A stretch of 64,000 nt of DNA from Lentzea waywayandensis (GTDB taxonomy: Bacteria; Actinomycetota; Actinomycetes; Mycobacteriales; Pseudonocardiaceae), in the NCBI RefSeq assembly GCF_900115955.1, contig NZ_FOYL01000002.1:310001-374000 (forward strand), in the 5' to 3' direction. Below, piece by piece: positions 41,645 through 51,019 of this stretch. The notes under the pieces were generated by a model that saw only the letters and a program-made list of their open reading frames with translations, did not search any database and was not told the DNA's origin. The translations under genes were made by a program, and so were the position numbers. Positions within the stretch are counted from its first letter, which is position 1. Each line of letters starts with the position of its first letter.

Positions 41645-43021
41645 ATGACCACCACACTCGAACTGCTGCGCCGGCACAGCTCGGACCCGCGGCGCCGCGT
41701 CCTGCTCACCGGCGGCACCGTCGTCACCATGGACCCCGAACTGGGCGTGCTGCCCCAGGGCGACGTGCTGATCGAGGGCGACACGATCACCGCTGTCGGC
41801 GCCGACCTGCCCGTCGGCGACGCGATCGTCGTCGACGCCACCGGCTCGATCGTCGCTCCCGGCTTCGTCGACACCCACCGGCACGCCTGGGAGGCGCAAC
41901 TGCGGCGGGTCATGCCCGACGTCAACGACCTCGGCGAGTACGTGATGTCCACCCTGGCCGGCATCGCCCCGGTCTACCAGCCCGACGACATGTACGTCGG
42001 GACGAAGCTGGCCGCGCTGACCGCGATCGACAGCGGCATCACCACGATGCTCGACTTCTCCCACAACTCCCGCACACCCGGCCACTCCGACGCCGCCGTC
42101 CAGGCCCTGATCGACACCGGCATCCGAGGTGTGCACGCTTCGATGCGCCCGCACTTCGGCGACTGGGAAGGCCAGTGGCCGGCCGACCTCGCGCGGTTGA
42201 AGAACTCCTACTTCTCCACGCGCGGCAGCCTTGTCACCCTGCGCCTCGCCACGCTGGCCACCGACGAGATCGCCGGACCCGACCTCGCCTACGGCCCCCG
42301 CCTCGCCCGGCTCGCGCGTGACCTCGACATCGGCGTCAGCGTCGACGCCGTCTTCGGCACCTCCTCGTCGGCAGCCGTCCTGCGCTGGGCCGAGGAAGGA
42401 ATCCTCGGTCCGGACGTCTCGCTGATCCACTGCACCGGCCTCACGAGCGCGGCCTGGCAGGCCATGGCCGACACCGGCGCCGCGGTCTCGCTGGCGCCCA
42501 CCTCCGAAGCGCAGATCGGACTCGAGACAGCCGTCCCCGCCATCGACGAGGCACTCGCCGTCGGCATCCGCCCCGGCCTGAGCATCGACGTCGAAGTCGC
42601 CTTGGCCAGCGACATGTTCACGCAGATGCGCGCCCTCCACGCCATCCAGCGCATGCGCGCCGTCAACGCCGTCTACGGCACCACCGCGACGCCCAGCCGC
42701 ATCGGCGTCCACGACGTGCTCGACTTCGCCACCCTGCACGGCGCCAAGAGCATCGGTCTCGGCGACGCCACCGGCTCGCTCACCCCCGGCAAGCAGGCGG
42801 ACCTGCTGGTCGTGAACGCCGAAGACCTCAACAACATGCCGCTCAACGACCCGATCGGCACCCTCGTCCTCGGCTCCGACCCTCGCAACATCCGCGCGGT
42901 GTTCATCGCGGGTCAGGTCCGCAAGTGGGCAGGCACCGTCCTGGACGTCGACGTCACCGCGCTCGGACAGGACGTCCGAGCCTCACGCGACCGAATCCTC
43001 AAGGCCGCTCACTCGTCCTGA
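41645..43021 (+). CDS. Amidohydrolase (chlorohydrolase/cytosine deaminase-like)
   Basis: Metal-dependent hydrolase of 458 residues of the ATZ/TRZ-deaminase group. The TIM barrel starts after a small beta-domain (VLLTGGTVVTM, VLIEGDTITAVG), with metal ligands in GFVDTHRHAWE (the HxH motif reads HRH) and IHCTGL, and a later acidic residue in LSIDVEVA. The C-terminal PGKQADLLVVNAEDLNNMP is the family signature. Substrates of this group are amino-substituted heterocycles such as guanine, triazines and cytosine. In an operon with SDRs and a flavin protein, hence part of a catabolic route, but the substrate is unidentified. Confidence 0.9.
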   Translation: MTTTLELLRRHSSDPRRRVLLTGGTVVTMDPELGVLPQGDVLIEGDTITAVGADLPVGDAIVVDATGSIVAPGFVDTHRHAWEAQLRRVMPDVNDLGEYVMSTLAGIAPVYQPDDMYVGTKLAALTAIDSGITTMLDFSHNSRTPGHSDAAVQALIDTGIRGVHASMRPHFGDWEGQWPADLARLKNSYFSTRGSLVTLRLATLATDEIAGPDLAYGPRLARLARDLDIGVSVDAVFGTSSSAAVLRWAEEGILGPDVSLIHCTGLTSAAWQAMADTGAAVSLAPTSEAQIGLETAVPAIDEALAVGIRPGLSIDVEVALASDMFTQMRALHAIQRMRAVNAVYGTTATPSRIGVHDVLDFATLHGAKSIGLGDATGSLTPGKQADLLVVNAEDLNNMPLNDPIGTLVLGSDPRNIRAVFIAGQVRKWAGTVLDVDVTALGQDVRASRDRILKAAHSS

Positions 43022-43052
43022 GCACACCGCAGACCAACGAAAGGCGAGGACC

Positions 43053-43319
43053 ATGTCCACCACCAGCCGACAGCCGGCCGCCGCACCACACCCCCACATC
43101 GGCATGTGGGTCACCGCGGACGGCCGTATCCGCCAGGAGCTCCTGCCCAACGGTCGGTACGAAGAAGAACGCGATGGCCGCAAACGCGCCTACACGGGCC
43201 GGTACACCGTGGACGGCGACCACATCGACTACTTCGACGACCTCGGGTTCACCGCGACGGGCGACGTCCGCGACGAGATCCTCTATCACGAGCACCTGGT
43301 CCTGCACCGGGAGCGATGA
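43053..43319 (+). CDS. Atu4866-like small protein
   Basis: 88 residues matching the small Atu4866 family: HPHIGMWVTADGRIRQELLPNGRYEEERDGRKRAYTGRYTVDGDHIDYFDDLGFTATGD. The fold is a small beta-barrel of unknown function, often next to oxidoreductases in actinobacteria and proteobacteria. It is last in the five-gene operon, 31 bp after the amidohydrolase, with AACGAAAGGCG as a weak ribosome binding site, and lies 9 bp from the convergent hydrolase gene. Confidence 0.85.
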   Translation: MSTTSRQPAAAPHPHIGMWVTADGRIRQELLPNGRYEEERDGRKRAYTGRYTVDGDHIDYFDDLGFTATGDVRDEILYHEHLVLHRER

Positions 43320-43328
43320 GAGCTCTGA

Positions 43329-44654
43329 TCAGCGCCGCAACTCCTCGGCGTCGATCGGGAGGTAGGTCTGCTCCTGCAGGTACCGCTCCAGCCGGTCCGC
43401 GACCATCCGCTGCCACTTCTCGACACCGCCGTACAGCTGCGAGAACGTGGTGGGGCCGAAGGGGATCTCGTTGCCGTGGTACCAGCTGGGGCGGCCGAGC
43501 GGGGTCGCGGCGGTCAGGGTGGACGTGGGCACGTCCACGTAGGTGGTGCGCCAGCCACCGAGGGCGTTGCCGTGCTCGTCGCGCAGGATCTCGTCGGTGT
43601 CTCCCTCGGTGGCGAGCACCTTGCCCGGAACCGGTGCCCGGCCGGTGTCCGACCAGTCCAGCAGTGCCTGCCACAACGCGTGGTGGACGTGGCTGTTCGG
43701 GAAGGTGCTCCACCTCGCACCGGACGGCAGCGGGCACCCGGCCAGCCGCTCGCGGTCCGCGGCGGACATCTCCCTGGTCTCCCGGTGGGCCATGCCGGCC
43801 ACCTCGTACAGGCGGAAGCTCGCGCTGTCGGCACGGCGGTGGCTCAGCCCGCGCACCTGTCCGCCGACTCCGCAGCGGCGGCGGACGCTCTGGAACTCGG
43901 CCTCACCCAGCACCTCGATCACCGGAACGTCGACGTCGGGCAGGGCGGGGCCGCCGGAGGCTCCCGGGAGGTAGCCGTCGAACGCGGGCGCGTCGCCGGG
44001 CAGTCGCAGGCGGTCGTGGTGGTGGCGGATGAACTCGCGCACGACGCCGCCGGTCTGCGAGATGCCGCCGAGGTAGACCCTGCGGGCCTTGATTCCGCTG
44101 CCGGGCAGGCCGTTGCGCAACGCGGCGGAGACCTGGGCCAGGATCTCCGGCGACTGCGGTGTCGCGTCCCACCAGCGCCGCATGAAGCCGTCGTACTCCT
44201 CCACCACGTCGGCGTAGTCCGCGTCCGGCGAGAACGGGATGGTCGCGGCGAACTGCTGGGAGAGCGGGCTTTCCGCGAACGTGAACGTGCGGTACCGGTC
44301 CGGGTCGGCGCCCGCGATCAGGCCCATCGCCGAAGGTGCCTGCGAGTCGATCTCGACCCAGACGTGGTTGCCCCGCATGACGAACCGGTTGATCGCACGC
44401 CACACCGACGTGCCGCCCCAGATGTGGCTCGCCTCGGCGATCACCGTGCCGCTGAACCGGGCCGGGTCGGCCGGGCGGCGGATCAGGATCCTGGTGCCGT
44501 AAGGGGTTTCGGAGGCCGTGCCGGAGACGAGGTACTCCTCCTGCACGTAGTCGTAGCGCGCCAGCCGGTCGGTGCCGTAGGGCTCCAGCACGACGGCGCG
44601 GGAGCCGGGGAAGTCGGAGTGCGGGCCGGTGACGATGGCCGCGTTGACGGTCAT
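43329..44654 (-). CDS. Alpha/beta-hydrolase domain protein
   Basis: 441 residues from the ATG at 44652-44654, in the large alpha/beta-hydrolase-domain group. Motifs: GGTSVWRAINRFVMRGNHVWVEIDSQA, then the nucleophile region RVYLGGISQTGGVVREFI (G-x-S-x-x-G), and C-terminal AGMAHRETREM with a candidate catalytic His. There is no signal peptide. It is the last gene behind a dipeptide-type ABC importer operon (22 bp after the last ATPase), so it may hydrolyse the imported substrate (an ester or lactone). Convergent with the Atu4866-like gene. Confidence 0.8.
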   Translation of the reverse strand: MTVNAAIVTGPHSDFPGSRAVVLEPYGTDRLARYDYVQEEYLVSGTASETPYGTRILIRRPADPARFSGTVIAEASHIWGGTSVWRAINRFVMRGNHVWVEIDSQAPSAMGLIAGADPDRYRTFTFAESPLSQQFAATIPFSPDADYADVVEEYDGFMRRWWDATPQSPEILAQVSAALRNGLPGSGIKARRVYLGGISQTGGVVREFIRHHHDRLRLPGDAPAFDGYLPGASGGPALPDVDVPVIEVLGEAEFQSVRRRCGVGGQVRGLSHRRADSASFRLYEVAGMAHRETREMSAADRERLAGCPLPSGARWSTFPNSHVHHALWQALLDWSDTGRAPVPGKVLATEGDTDEILRDEHGNALGGWRTTYVDVPTSTLTAATPLGRPSWYHGNEIPFGPTTFSQLYGGVEKWQRMVADRLERYLQEQTYLPIDAEELRR

Positions 44655-44676
44655 GCAGGTCCTTTCTTCTGTGCCG

Positions 44677-45453
44677 TCACAGGGAAGGTGCGGCGTCGAG
44701 CAGGGTTCGTGTGTAGGGCTCGCGCGGGGAGTCGAAGATCTCGTCACGGCTGCCGAACTCGACGAGCGATCCGGCGCGCATCACGGCGACCTGGTCGCTG
44801 ATGAACTCGACCACCGCCATGTCGTGGGAGACGAACAGCATCGCGAAGCCCCGCGCCTGCTGGATGTCCTTGAACAGGTTCAGGATCTGCGCCTGGACCG
44901 AGACGTCGAGGGCGGAGACGGGTTCGTCGGCGACGAGGAGGTCCGGTTCGAGCGCGAGGGCCCTGGCGATGGAGATGCGTTGCCGCTGTCCACCGGAGAA
45001 CTCGTGCGGCAGCCTGGCGAGTCCGCTCCGGGCGAGCCCGACCTCGTCGGCGAGCGCGGCGGCGCGGTGCCGGCGTTCGGCGCGGGTGTGCAGGTCCTGC
45101 GCGCGGAACGGTTCGACGAGCAGGTCCTCCAGGGTCATCCTGGGGTTGAGCGAGTTGGACGAGTCCTGGAAGACCATCTGCATCGTTCGCCGGAACGGGC
45201 GCATCTTCTTCGGTGTCAACGAGGACAGGGGCTGTCCGTGCACGGTCACCCGGCCGCGGTCCGGCGTCAGCAGGCCGACCGCCATGCGGCCGAGCGTCGA
45301 CTTGCCGCTGCCCGACTCCCCTACCAGGCCGACCGTCCGGCCCGCGTGCACCCGCAGGCTCACCTCGGTGACGGCGGCCGTGCGGCGGCGTGCGAAGAAC
45401 GGTCCGGCGGAGAAGTCCTTGCCGACACCGTCGAGGTCCAGTACCAAGTCCAT
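44677..45453 (-). CDS. Oligopeptide-type ABC transporter ATPase (DppF-like)
   Basis: 258 residues, inner-membrane ABC importer ATPase: Walker A GLVGESGSGKSTLGRM, Q-loop MVFQDSSNSLNPRMTL (the SLNPR hallmark of the DppF/OppF group), signature EFSGGQRQRISIARALAL, Walker B LLVADEPVSALDVS and switch HDM. The C-terminal EPYTRTLLDAAPSL is a typical family ending. The start overlaps the stop of the previous ATPase by one base (TGATG). Pairs with the DppD-like ATPase and two permeases to import peptides or other small organics. Confidence 0.92.
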   Translation of the reverse strand: MDLVLDLDGVGKDFSAGPFFARRRTAAVTEVSLRVHAGRTVGLVGESGSGKSTLGRMAVGLLTPDRGRVTVHGQPLSSLTPKKMRPFRRTMQMVFQDSSNSLNPRMTLEDLLVEPFRAQDLHTRAERRHRAAALADEVGLARSGLARLPHEFSGGQRQRISIARALALEPDLLVADEPVSALDVSVQAQILNLFKDIQQARGFAMLFVSHDMAVVEFISDQVAVMRAGSLVEFGSRDEIFDSPREPYTRTLLDAAPSL

Positions 45454-46310
45454 CACACGCCTCCCGCCATCGCGCGGGTCTGGTCCAGCACCGCGCGGTC
45501 GATCGTCGGCAGCCGGTCGACGCGGCGGCCCAGCCGGGGCGCCGCGTCGATCAGCGCGCGGGTGTAGGGCTGCGCGGGTTGCTCGATGATCTGCGCGGTG
45601 AGGCCCTGTTCGACGACCCGTCCGTCGTACATCACCAGCACCTCGTCGCTGTAGCGGGCGACCAGGCCGAGGTCGTGGCTGATCAGCACGAGGGCGAGGT
45701 CGAGCTCCTCGCGCAGCCGCACGAGCAGCCGCAGGATCTGTTGTTGCACGGTGGGATCGAGCGCCGTCGTCGGTTCGTCGGCCAGCAGCAACCGGGGACC
45801 GCACGAGATCGCCATGGCGATCATGACGCGTTGCCGCATGCCGCCGGACAGCTCGTGCACGTAGGCGTCGAGCACCTTCCGTTCGCCACCCAGCCCTACC
45901 TGCTCCAGCAGCTCCAGGGCACGATCACGGGCTTCCCCTCGACTTAGACCGAGATGGTGGCGCAGCGGACGGATCATCTGGGTTCCTATGCGCAGCAACG
46001 GGTGCAGGGCGCTCATCGGTTCCTGGAACACGTAACCGATCTCCGCTCCCCCACGGGCACGGCGGCGTCTCGCCGGCTCGCCGAGCAGCTCCGTCCCGTC
46101 GAAGAACACCGAGCCCTCCGCCTTGATCTGGGGCGGCAGGATGCCCATCACGGCCGCGGCGGTGATGCTCTTGCCCGAGCCGGACTCGCCGACGACGGCG
46201 AGCGTCCGTCCACGGTGGACTTCGAAGCCGACGTCCCGGACCAGCGAGAGGTCTCCGATGCGTGCCGAGAGCCCGGACACGCGCAGTACTGGCTCTGTTG
46301 TGGTGTGCAC
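45453..46310 (-). CDS. Oligopeptide-type ABC transporter ATPase (DppD-like)
   Basis: 285 residues with Walker A AVVGESGSGKSITAAAVMG, Q-loop YVFQEPMSALHPLLRI (the PM-S-LxP form of DppD/OppD), signature HELSGGMRQRVMIAMAI, Walker B LLLADEPTTALDPT, and a C-terminal helical region EQPAQPYTRALIDAAP. The start is GTG at 46308-46310, 9 bp after the DppB-like permease. In DppDF-type importers the two ATPases form a heterodimer driven by ATP to energise uptake from a substrate-binding lipoprotein. Confidence 0.92.
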   Translation of the reverse strand: MHTTTEPVLRVSGLSARIGDLSLVRDVGFEVHRGRTLAVVGESGSGKSITAAAVMGILPPQIKAEGSVFFDGTELLGEPARRRRARGGAEIGYVFQEPMSALHPLLRIGTQMIRPLRHHLGLSRGEARDRALELLEQVGLGGERKVLDAYVHELSGGMRQRVMIAMAISCGPRLLLADEPTTALDPTVQQQILRLLVRLREELDLALVLISHDLGLVARYSDEVLVMYDGRVVEQGLTAQIIEQPAQPYTRALIDAAPRLGRRVDRLPTIDRAVLDQTRAMAGGV

Positions 46311-46319
46311 GTCGGCTCC

Positions 46320-47261
46320 TCAGTAGCGGATGCGCGGGTCGAGCAGCGAATAGAGCAGGTCGATCACGAGGTTGAGCAGGACGTAGACCACGGCGATGAA
46401 GAAGATGCAGCCCTCGATCACCGGGTAGTCGCGGCGTTGCACCGCGGTCAGCAGCAACTGGCCCAGACCGGGGATCGAGAAGATCGACTCGGTGACCACG
46501 GCCCCGCCCATCAGCGAGCCGGTGGTCAGGCCGACGACGGTCACCATCGGCACCACGGCCGCACGGAAGACGTACTTGCGGATCACCGTGCGTTCGGGCA
46601 GTCCCATCGACCGCGCGGTCGTCACGAACGGCTGGTGCAGCGAGTCCAGCACACCCGCCCGGCTGTACCGGAACAGCGTGGCCGCCTCCAGCAGGCCCAG
46701 CGAGATCGCCGGCAACGCCAGGTGGTGCAGGAACAGCACGGGGTCCTCGGTGAACGAGACGTACCCCGCGACCGGGAAGACCTGCCACACCACCCCGAAC
46801 ACGGCGATCAGCAGGACGGCGAGCCAGAAGCTCGGCAACGCGATGCCGACCGACGACCCGAAGACCAGCACCCGGTCGAGGAGGCCGTGCCTGCGGGTGC
46901 CCGCCGCGATGCCGAGGGCCGGGCCGATCAGCACCGCCACGGCGAGCGCGAGAACGGTGAGCTGCACCGTCACCAGCGCGTGCTCGGCCACGAGGCCGGA
47001 CACCGCCTGATCCGCGAACAGCGAGTTCCCGAAGTCGAGCCGCACGACCCTGCCGAGCCAGGTGAGGAACTGCTCCCAGAGGGAGGCGTCCAGCCCGAGC
47101 CTGGTCCGGACCTCCGCGATCTCCTCCGAGGTCGCGGAGTCGCCCGCGATGGCCGCGGCCGGGTCGCCGGGTGCCAGTCGCAGCATGACGAACAGCAGTA
47201 CCATCGGGACGGCGACGGTGGGCAGCAGCGCGCCGAGGCGCTTGAGGAGGTAGTTGGTCAC
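46320..47261 (-). CDS. Oligopeptide-type ABC permease (DppB-like)
   Basis: 313 residues with six membrane segments. The N-terminal MTNYLLKRLGALLPTVAVPMVLLFVMLRLAPGDP matches DppB/OppB starts, and VVTESIFSIPGLGQLLLTAVQRRDYPVIEG is the conserved coupling region (EAA-type loop) of this group. It is 7 bp behind the DppC-like gene, so the order in this operon is binding protein, C-type, B-type, then ATPases, a reversal of the usual B-C order. Confidence 0.92.
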   Translation of the reverse strand: MTNYLLKRLGALLPTVAVPMVLLFVMLRLAPGDPAAAIAGDSATSEEIAEVRTRLGLDASLWEQFLTWLGRVVRLDFGNSLFADQAVSGLVAEHALVTVQLTVLALAVAVLIGPALGIAAGTRRHGLLDRVLVFGSSVGIALPSFWLAVLLIAVFGVVWQVFPVAGYVSFTEDPVLFLHHLALPAISLGLLEAATLFRYSRAGVLDSLHQPFVTTARSMGLPERTVIRKYVFRAAVVPMVTVVGLTTGSLMGGAVVTESIFSIPGLGQLLLTAVQRRDYPVIEGCIFFIAVVYVLLNLVIDLLYSLLDPRIRY

Positions 47262-47268
47262 GGGGTTC

Positions 47269-48099
47269 TCACTTCCTCGCCGACCGGGGGTCGAACACGT
47301 CGCGGAGGCCGTCGCCGAGCAGCACGAGCCCGAGCACGGTCAGCACGATCGCGAGTCCCGGGAACACCCCGATCCACCAGGCCGAGTAGAAGTACTGCTG
47401 GGCCGCCGACAGGCTGGTGCCCCAGCTCGGCACGTCGGGAGGCAGCCCGATGCCGAGGAAGCTCAGCGCTGCCACGGACAGCACGGTCACCGAGAACGCC
47501 AGCGCCGCCTGCACGATCGTCACCGACAAGGCTTCCGGCGCGACGTAGCGGAGCAGCACCCAGCTCGTGCGCGACCCCAGCGAGGTCGTCGACTCCACCA
47601 TCGGCATCGCCTTCACCGCCAGCGCCGCACCGCGTACGACGCGGGTCACCATCGGGATCAGCACGACGGTCAGCCCGGTGATCATCGTGGCGACGCCGTC
47701 GCCGAGCACCCCGACCAGGCTGATCACCAGCACGATCGAGGGGAACGACATCAGGCCGTCCACCACCCGCATCACCACGGCGTCGACCCAGCGGAAGTAC
47801 CCGCACAGCACACCCAGCACGTAGCCGGTGAGGACGGCGAGCACGGTGGTGACGGCGCCGATGCCCAGGGACGTGCGGGCGCCGTGGACCACCATCGTCC
47901 AGAGGTCCCGGCCCTTCTCGTCGGTGCCGAACCAGTGGCTCGCGCTGGGCGGGCGCAACGTGCTGGTGGGATCGACGCGGTAGGGGTCGCCGCCGAGCAG
48001 CGGGGCCAGCAGGGCGAGCACGACCATCAGCCCGAGCAGCGCCGCCCCCGCCATCGCGGTCCGATCGTGCACCAGGTCTCGGAAACGTTGTCGCAGCAT
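47269..48099 (-). CDS. Oligopeptide-type ABC permease (DppC-like)
   Basis: 276 residues. Typical DppC N-terminus with a membrane helix (AGAALLGLMVVLALLAPLLGG) and the conserved SASHWFGTDEKGRDLWTMVVHGARTSL, then further helices and coupling sequence VVRGAALAVKAMPMVE. The binding protein gene is upstream, separated by 125 bp without genes; that gap may hold an attenuating structure or processing site, and no clear terminator was seen. Partner of the DppB-like permease. Confidence 0.92.
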   Translation of the reverse strand: MLRQRFRDLVHDRTAMAGAALLGLMVVLALLAPLLGGDPYRVDPTSTLRPPSASHWFGTDEKGRDLWTMVVHGARTSLGIGAVTTVLAVLTGYVLGVLCGYFRWVDAVVMRVVDGLMSFPSIVLVISLVGVLGDGVATMITGLTVVLIPMVTRVVRGAALAVKAMPMVESTTSLGSRTSWVLLRYVAPEALSVTIVQAALAFSVTVLSVAALSFLGIGLPPDVPSWGTSLSAAQQYFYSAWWIGVFPGLAIVLTVLGLVLLGDGLRDVFDPRSARK

Positions 48100-48224
48100 G
48101 GGATTCCTTCGTACGAGGCGGGCTGGTGGTGTGGCCTGGAACGTTGCCGGGTGAATTCGCGGTCAGACGCCGCGAGGCGCCCTGGTGAGCGTGAATCCGC
48201 CCGCCAACGGGCCGGGCCACACCA

Positions 48225-49772
48225 CTAGCGACCGAGCCAGACGTTGTAGAAGCCGCGGACCGTGCCGAGCGCCGGCGTGAAGCCGCCGATGCGCGTGCTG
48301 GTGACGGCGAGGTTCCCCTCGAAGCCGAGCTTCACGAACGGCAGGTCGGTCCAGACGAGTTCCTGGAGTTCGGTCCACGCGGCCTGCCGGGCGGGTTCGT
48401 CGGCGCCGGAGAGGATGCGGTTCATGAGCGCGTTCTTCGCCGGGGTGTTCCACCAGCCGGGGAAGCCGGAGCTGAAGAACACCACCGTCAACGGGTCGGA
48501 GTAGCTGGTGCCGGTGGCGAGGAACATGTCCCACTGCGCGGGGTCGGCGCGCCGCGAGGTGAAGCTGGTCTCGTCGGTGGCCTGAAGGGCGACGTTGATG
48601 CCCGCGGCCGCCAGCTGCTGGCGGATCAGTTCGGCGTGCGGATCGCGGCTGGGCCGGTACAGCACCCGCAACGGCGTGCCGTCGTAGCCCGCCTCGGCCA
48701 GCGCCCTCCGCGCACCCTCGACGTCCGGGGCCGCCCGGTAGACCTGGCTTCCCGCGGTCGAGTGCCACGGGGAGGTGTCCAGGAACATGCCGGAGTCGTC
48801 CAGGAAGTTCTCGGTGGAGCCGAGGCTCTGCAGGGCGATCTGCTTCGGGTCGAGCGCACGCTGAACGGCCTGGCGCAACGCGAGGTTCGTCGCCGGTCCC
48901 TGCTTGAGGTTGAACTGCACGAGCCGGAACTGGCCGCCCGGCACGACGACCGGGTTCAGCTTGTCGTCGCGCCGGTAGCTCGGCAGCTGGTCCATCAAAG
49001 GACCCGACGGTGCGATGTCGACGGCGTCGGTCCGCAGCTGGTTCAGGACGTTGGAATCGTTGTAGGGCACGAACTTGACGCGGTCGGCGTAGGCGGTCTT
49101 CGCTCCGCTGGCACCGTCCGGCGGTTCGGCTCGGGCCTGGTAGCCGTCGAAGCGGTCGAGGACCACCTGGCGGTCGGGCACGAACTCGCGAAGTTTGTAC
49201 GGACCTGTGCAGACGATGCGCGGCAAGGGCTTGTTCGGCGGCACACCGGCCACGAGCCGCGCGGGCATGACGTAGGCGGCGGTGTCCGGAGTGGACAGCA
49301 GCGCGGGCACCGCGGAGCTGGGCTGCTTGAGCTTGATGACGACGGTCAGGTCGTCCACGGCGGAGACGGCGTCGAGGATCTTGCCGAAGGTCGCGCCGGG
49401 GCTGCTTCCCGCGTACCGCCGCAGTGACGCGGCGACGTCCTCGGCACGCAACGGCTGGCCGTCGTGGAACGTGACTCCCCCACGCAGGCGGACCGTGTAG
49501 GTGGTGGCGCCGTCGTACTCGTAGTCCTGGGCGAGCCCGTTGTGCACGCCCATGCGGGCGTCGTTCTCCCAGAGCCCCTCGCACATCGTCGCCGCGGCCA
49601 GCCAGTTGCTCCGCAGCGTCGAGTACACGGGGTCCAGCGCGGTGGGCATGCTCGCGATCACCAGCTCCCCACCGCGACGAGGGGTTGTCGTGTCCACAGT
49701 GGCCTTCGCGGCGCATCCGGCCACTGTGGACACCACGAGCGCTGCGGCGAGCAGCTGACGAAGCGTCTTCAT
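48225..49772 (-). CDS. Substrate-binding lipoprotein of dipeptide-type ABC importer
   Basis: Extracytoplasmic solute-binding protein family 5, 515 residues. The lipoprotein signal ends in VSTVAGC (lipobox), so the mature protein is anchored to the membrane by C20 or so. Family motifs follow: GGELVIASMPTALDPVYST, TYTVRLRGGVTFHDGQPLRAEDV, and CTGPYKLREFVPDRQVVLDRF. ATG at 49770-49772 has AGGAG 5 bp upstream; a GTG two codons earlier overlaps that site and is less likely. First gene of the importer operon, 93 bp downstream of the DUF5937 regulator on the same strand. Substrate could be a peptide or another compound. Confidence 0.92.
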   Translation of the reverse strand: MKTLRQLLAAALVVSTVAGCAAKATVDTTTPRRGGELVIASMPTALDPVYSTLRSNWLAAATMCEGLWENDARMGVHNGLAQDYEYDGATTYTVRLRGGVTFHDGQPLRAEDVAASLRRYAGSSPGATFGKILDAVSAVDDLTVVIKLKQPSSAVPALLSTPDTAAYVMPARLVAGVPPNKPLPRIVCTGPYKLREFVPDRQVVLDRFDGYQARAEPPDGASGAKTAYADRVKFVPYNDSNVLNQLRTDAVDIAPSGPLMDQLPSYRRDDKLNPVVVPGGQFRLVQFNLKQGPATNLALRQAVQRALDPKQIALQSLGSTENFLDDSGMFLDTSPWHSTAGSQVYRAAPDVEGARRALAEAGYDGTPLRVLYRPSRDPHAELIRQQLAAAGINVALQATDETSFTSRRADPAQWDMFLATGTSYSDPLTVVFFSSGFPGWWNTPAKNALMNRILSGADEPARQAAWTELQELVWTDLPFVKLGFEGNLAVTSTRIGGFTPALGTVRGFYNVWLGR

Positions 49773-49865
49773 CGGCACTCCTGGGGACGTCGGGCGGTGA
49801 GTGGCGCCAAGTATGCGTCCGTCGCCGTGCCGGGGAGCCGTGAGTTACCGGGGGTGCGGTAATGG

Positions 49866-50966
49866 TCAGCCGACGATGCCGGAGACCAGGTCGTAGCCGA
49901 TGCCGTAGAGCCTGCTGGTCTGGATGCGGTGCTGAACGGTGCGCCTGTGCCGTGCCGAGACGACCAGCCCGACCTCACGCAGTCGCCGCAGGTGACGGGA
50001 CACCTGCGGCTGCGTCATCCCCGTCCGCCAGGCCAGCTCGGTGGTGGTGCACTGCTCGTTGATCAGGTGCCGGCAGATCTCGAGCCTGCCGGCGTCGGTG
50101 AGCACGAGCATCCGCTCCCGGATCTTGTCGAGGGTGTCCGCTCCCCGCGGCCCGTGCTGCTCGGCGGGGTACTGCACGACGACCGGCGGCTGCTGCGGCC
50201 AGTTCTTCAGCTTCTCGTCCTTCACCAGCAGGTGCGGGTGCCCGAAGTGGGAGGGCACGAGCACCAGCCCGCGCCCCCGCACCGTCACGGCAGCCTGCTG
50301 GAGCTTGCTGAACTCGACGGTGTGCTCGGCGACGTCGATGACGGCGTTGGGCGAGAGTGAGCCCACGACCAGCGGCAACGGCTCCGTGCGCAACGACGCC
50401 TCGACCCGCTCGGCCGAGCGTTCGAGCGCGGGCCGCAGGCGGCGCCACAGCACCCCGAAGAACGTCTCCGCCGCCACGTGCAGCAGCCCGAGCAACCGGC
50501 CCCGGAACCTCTCCGGATCCGCCACGAGCTCACCGGCCAGCACGCCACGCCGCGTGGACCGTTCCCCGCACGCCCGGACGAACGCCTGCGCACTGGCGGC
50601 GTCGTCCAGCGGCCAGCCGAAGTTCTGCCGGAGCCCGAAGATCGCCATCCCGGCCATCTGGATGAACACGCCGAGGTCGAGCTCCGCGATCTGAGCGAGC
50701 TCGGCCTCCAGATCGCCGGAACCCCCTGGCTCGAGCGGCAACATCAGCCGGGTGCGGAACCGGGCCCACAGCGGGGCGAACGCGACGCACTCCGCCGCCG
50801 CCGGTCCGGGCAGGTCGGCGAGCACCCTGCGCACCCACGTGCCCCGGTCCGGGTGGTGGCCCGGTTCCGCGAGCACGTGCAGGCACGCCATGAGCTCGGC
50901 GGTCGCCGAACACCGGGCCGAGACCTCGGCCGGACGCACGCCGTGCAGTCGCAGGAGGACGGACAT
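49866..50966 (-). CDS. ArsR-like regulator with DUF5937 domain
   Basis: 366 residues. The N-terminal 250 residues match DUF5937 (for example FAPLWARFRTRLMLPLEP, LVVGSLSPNAVIDVAEHTVEFSKLQQ), a domain found fused to winged helices in actinobacteria. The C-terminal 90 residues contain an ArsR-type winged helix (LVLTDAGRLEICRHLINEQCTTTELAWRTGMTQPQVSRHLRRLREVGLV). No metal-binding Cys motif of arsenic repressors is present, so the ligand is likely organic. It lies just upstream of the ABC importer operon in the same direction and probably regulates it. Confidence 0.82.
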   Translation of the reverse strand: MSVLLRLHGVRPAEVSARCSATAELMACLHVLAEPGHHPDRGTWVRRVLADLPGPAAAECVAFAPLWARFRTRLMLPLEPGGSGDLEAELAQIAELDLGVFIQMAGMAIFGLRQNFGWPLDDAASAQAFVRACGERSTRRGVLAGELVADPERFRGRLLGLLHVAAETFFGVLWRRLRPALERSAERVEASLRTEPLPLVVGSLSPNAVIDVAEHTVEFSKLQQAAVTVRGRGLVLVPSHFGHPHLLVKDEKLKNWPQQPPVVVQYPAEQHGPRGADTLDKIRERMLVLTDAGRLEICRHLINEQCTTTELAWRTGMTQPQVSRHLRRLREVGLVVSARHRRTVQHRIQTSRLYGIGYDLVSGIVG

Positions 50967-51019
50967 GACGGACGAGTGTAGGCCGCGACCGTCCGATCAG
51001 GATCCCGTGAACACCCGGT

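Noticed and set aside
48100..48224. Gene or clear terminator between binding protein and DppC-like permease
   Set aside because: Only 125 bp without a frame of interest; the short repeats there are not stable enough to claim a terminator.
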